Part shown: positions 63,198 to 64,000 of the stretch, in pieces
How positions within the stretch are numbered: the stretch's first letter is position 1
Layout of the letters: each line of letters starts with the position of its first letter
Origin: Lachnotalea sp. AF33-28
GTDB taxonomy: Bacteria; Bacillota; Clostridia; Lachnospirales; Lachnospiraceae
Length of the DNA stretch: 64,000 nt
Assembly: GCF_003477885.1 (NCBI RefSeq)
Contig: NZ_QUEE01000017.1
Coordinates: forward strand, 75,323 to 139,322
Direction: 5' to 3'
Notes under the pieces: generated by a model
What the model was told of the DNA's origin: nothing
Database searches by the model: none
The model's input: the letters and a program-made list of their open reading frames with translations, nothing else
Position numbers and translations under genes: made by a program

Positions 63198-63228
63198 CAG
63201 CTTCCAGTTTGCCGGGTTGATTTAACTT

Positions 63229-63249
63229 CGCCTTATTGGGTATAAGGCG
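63229..63249 (+). terminator. Hairpin after the DJ-1-like gene
   Basis: CGCCTTAT (63229-63236) pairs with ATAAGGCG (63242-63249) around a TGGGT loop; only TACTCTCTCTTT follows, so termination is weak. Confidence 0.45.
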
Positions 63250-64000
63250 TACTCTCTCTTTAGCTGTTTTTAATAGTGGCAAGCAGTGATAACGGTACAC
63301 ACCGTTGAGCGTTTGCCCATTTTCCGCTACGCGATAACTGATCCAACCGCCTGTCGGGCGCTGTCTTTAATCCCTCGGCAAGGGCCGTCGACACTGCCTT
63401 GCGAACGCTTCATAGGTGGAGCGGCTACGCGCCCTTTCGGGCGCTGAATACGGGAGGTTTAACCGGTTGGAAAAAGGGGAGTATCACTCACGTTTGGAAG
63501 CGTCCGTAGGATGTGCAACCGCCCCGTTAGGGATGATGAAAATCACTGCCGCTGGCTTTTTTGGGGATCTGGGTTCCAGTACCCAATAAGCATTTTGTAG
63601 GAGTGTATATATTCCTGCTCTGTTACCACGATTGTTTTGAGTAGGATTGGGATTCCCGCCACGCATAAAGACGGCCTTGGCGTGAGATTGTGACCAAGTG
63701 GTATACCAACAGATGTCAGCAGGCCACACAAGGGCTTGCTGTTATTTTGTTTTGTGGTGCCCAACTTTACAAAGCTATGATGTTACAGATTATGCCGCCT
63801 TATTCGCTGGATTTGAGGAAATGTCCATTTCATGTTGCCGGGGAGTGGAAACAATTTGGCAACCCCATACTTTTTTGAAGAAGGGATACTTCGGGGCAAA
63901 AGAGGAAAGTTGTTTAAATTCTAATAGCTGTATGATATACTTATGAAGTAAGCGCCAAATGTTAGGGTACCCCAACACATCTACCCTGACACCAACATGT
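63250..64000. other. Mosaic remnant region at the window end
   Basis: GC-rich non-coding sequence (about 63290-63470, with a GCGCCCTTTCGGGCGC hairpin) is joined to AT-richer sequence. A minus-strand frame at 63484-63729 contains FMRGGNPNPTQNNRGNRAGIYTLLQNA, which recalls the RGGNWNNG-AGVF-L-LNNA end of formylglycine-generating-enzyme-like, sometimes DGR-diversified, proteins. It lacks an intact gene context. No complete gene is supported here. Confidence 0.35.

Overview
The window looks like a chromosome segment of a Lachnospiraceae-type Clostridia (Firmicutes). The signs are Gram-positive ribosome binding sites (AGGAGG), LplB/YtcP/LplA-type sugar ABC genes, a YerC-like TrpR protein, DUF1836 and YdjI-like proteins, Hsp33, a short malic enzyme and a GC-balanced backbone. 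The species cannot be named from the sequence. No rRNA or tRNA gene was recognised.

Layout. (1) 1-8796: a type IV pilus / type II secretion-like operon on the plus strand, with a 5'-truncated minor pilin, a major pilin, a second minor pilin, prepilin peptidase, inner-membrane platform protein, a PilM-PilN-like fusion, a PilO-like protein, and the assembly (PilB) and retraction (PilT) ATPases. (2) 8797-9442: two long palindromic elements. (3) 9443-32343: a large carbohydrate locus. A GH172-type enzyme and an AraC regulator are followed by a terminator, a 20-bp-period direct-repeat operator and a ~20-kb probable operon. This operon encodes two permeases, a lipoprotein binding protein, a beta-helix protein, GH127-like, GH2-like, GH35-like and GH65-like enzymes, a second binding-protein-like protein, an RDD membrane protein and two URO-D-fold proteins. 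The enzymes lack signal peptides, so imported oligosaccharides are probably dismantled in the cytoplasm. The ABC ATPase is not present and is probably a shared one encoded elsewhere. (4) 32616-53988: mostly housekeeping genes. These are an aminotransferase with a divergent LysR regulator, a SAM methyltransferase and Hsp33, a cold shock protein, a YhfC-like membrane protein, malic enzyme, an orphan ABC binding lipoprotein, an EamA transporter, YerC-like and DUF1836 proteins, a PspA/SPFH pair, PcrA with an unusual disordered tail, and an RlmD-like rRNA methyltransferase. (5) 54064-64000: a visibly AT-rich accessory region. A 278-bp MITE with a 6-bp target duplication precedes a seven-gene candidate defence island, and transposase, ACT-domain and other gene remnants follow it.

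The candidate defence island (54829-61346) encodes a small Xre-type regulator, a beta-class DNA methyltransferase with an SPPF motif, an unknown 176-aa protein, a PLD-nuclease/SF2-helicase fusion, a 72-aa protein, a DndD-like ABC/SMC-type ATPase with a CxxC hook, and a 120-aa protein. The genes are packed with overlaps or very short gaps. The DndA/B/C sulfur-incorporation genes are absent, so this is a methylation-linked helicase-ATPase system rather than a phosphorothioation system. I recall a catalogued category of helicase-methylase-ATPase systems that it may belong to, but this is unchecked.

The second strong signal is a family of modular intergenic hairpin elements at 8811-9033, 9185-9321 and 50915-51050, with a submodule at 45866-45909 in the pspA 5' untranslated region. 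Between copies, stem bases change in compensating pairs while the loop sequences stay identical, which indicates that the structure itself is maintained. Other small mobile or structural elements are a TA-flanked palindromic MITE at 44101-44264 and a possible type I-C-like CRISPR relic near 52202-52298.
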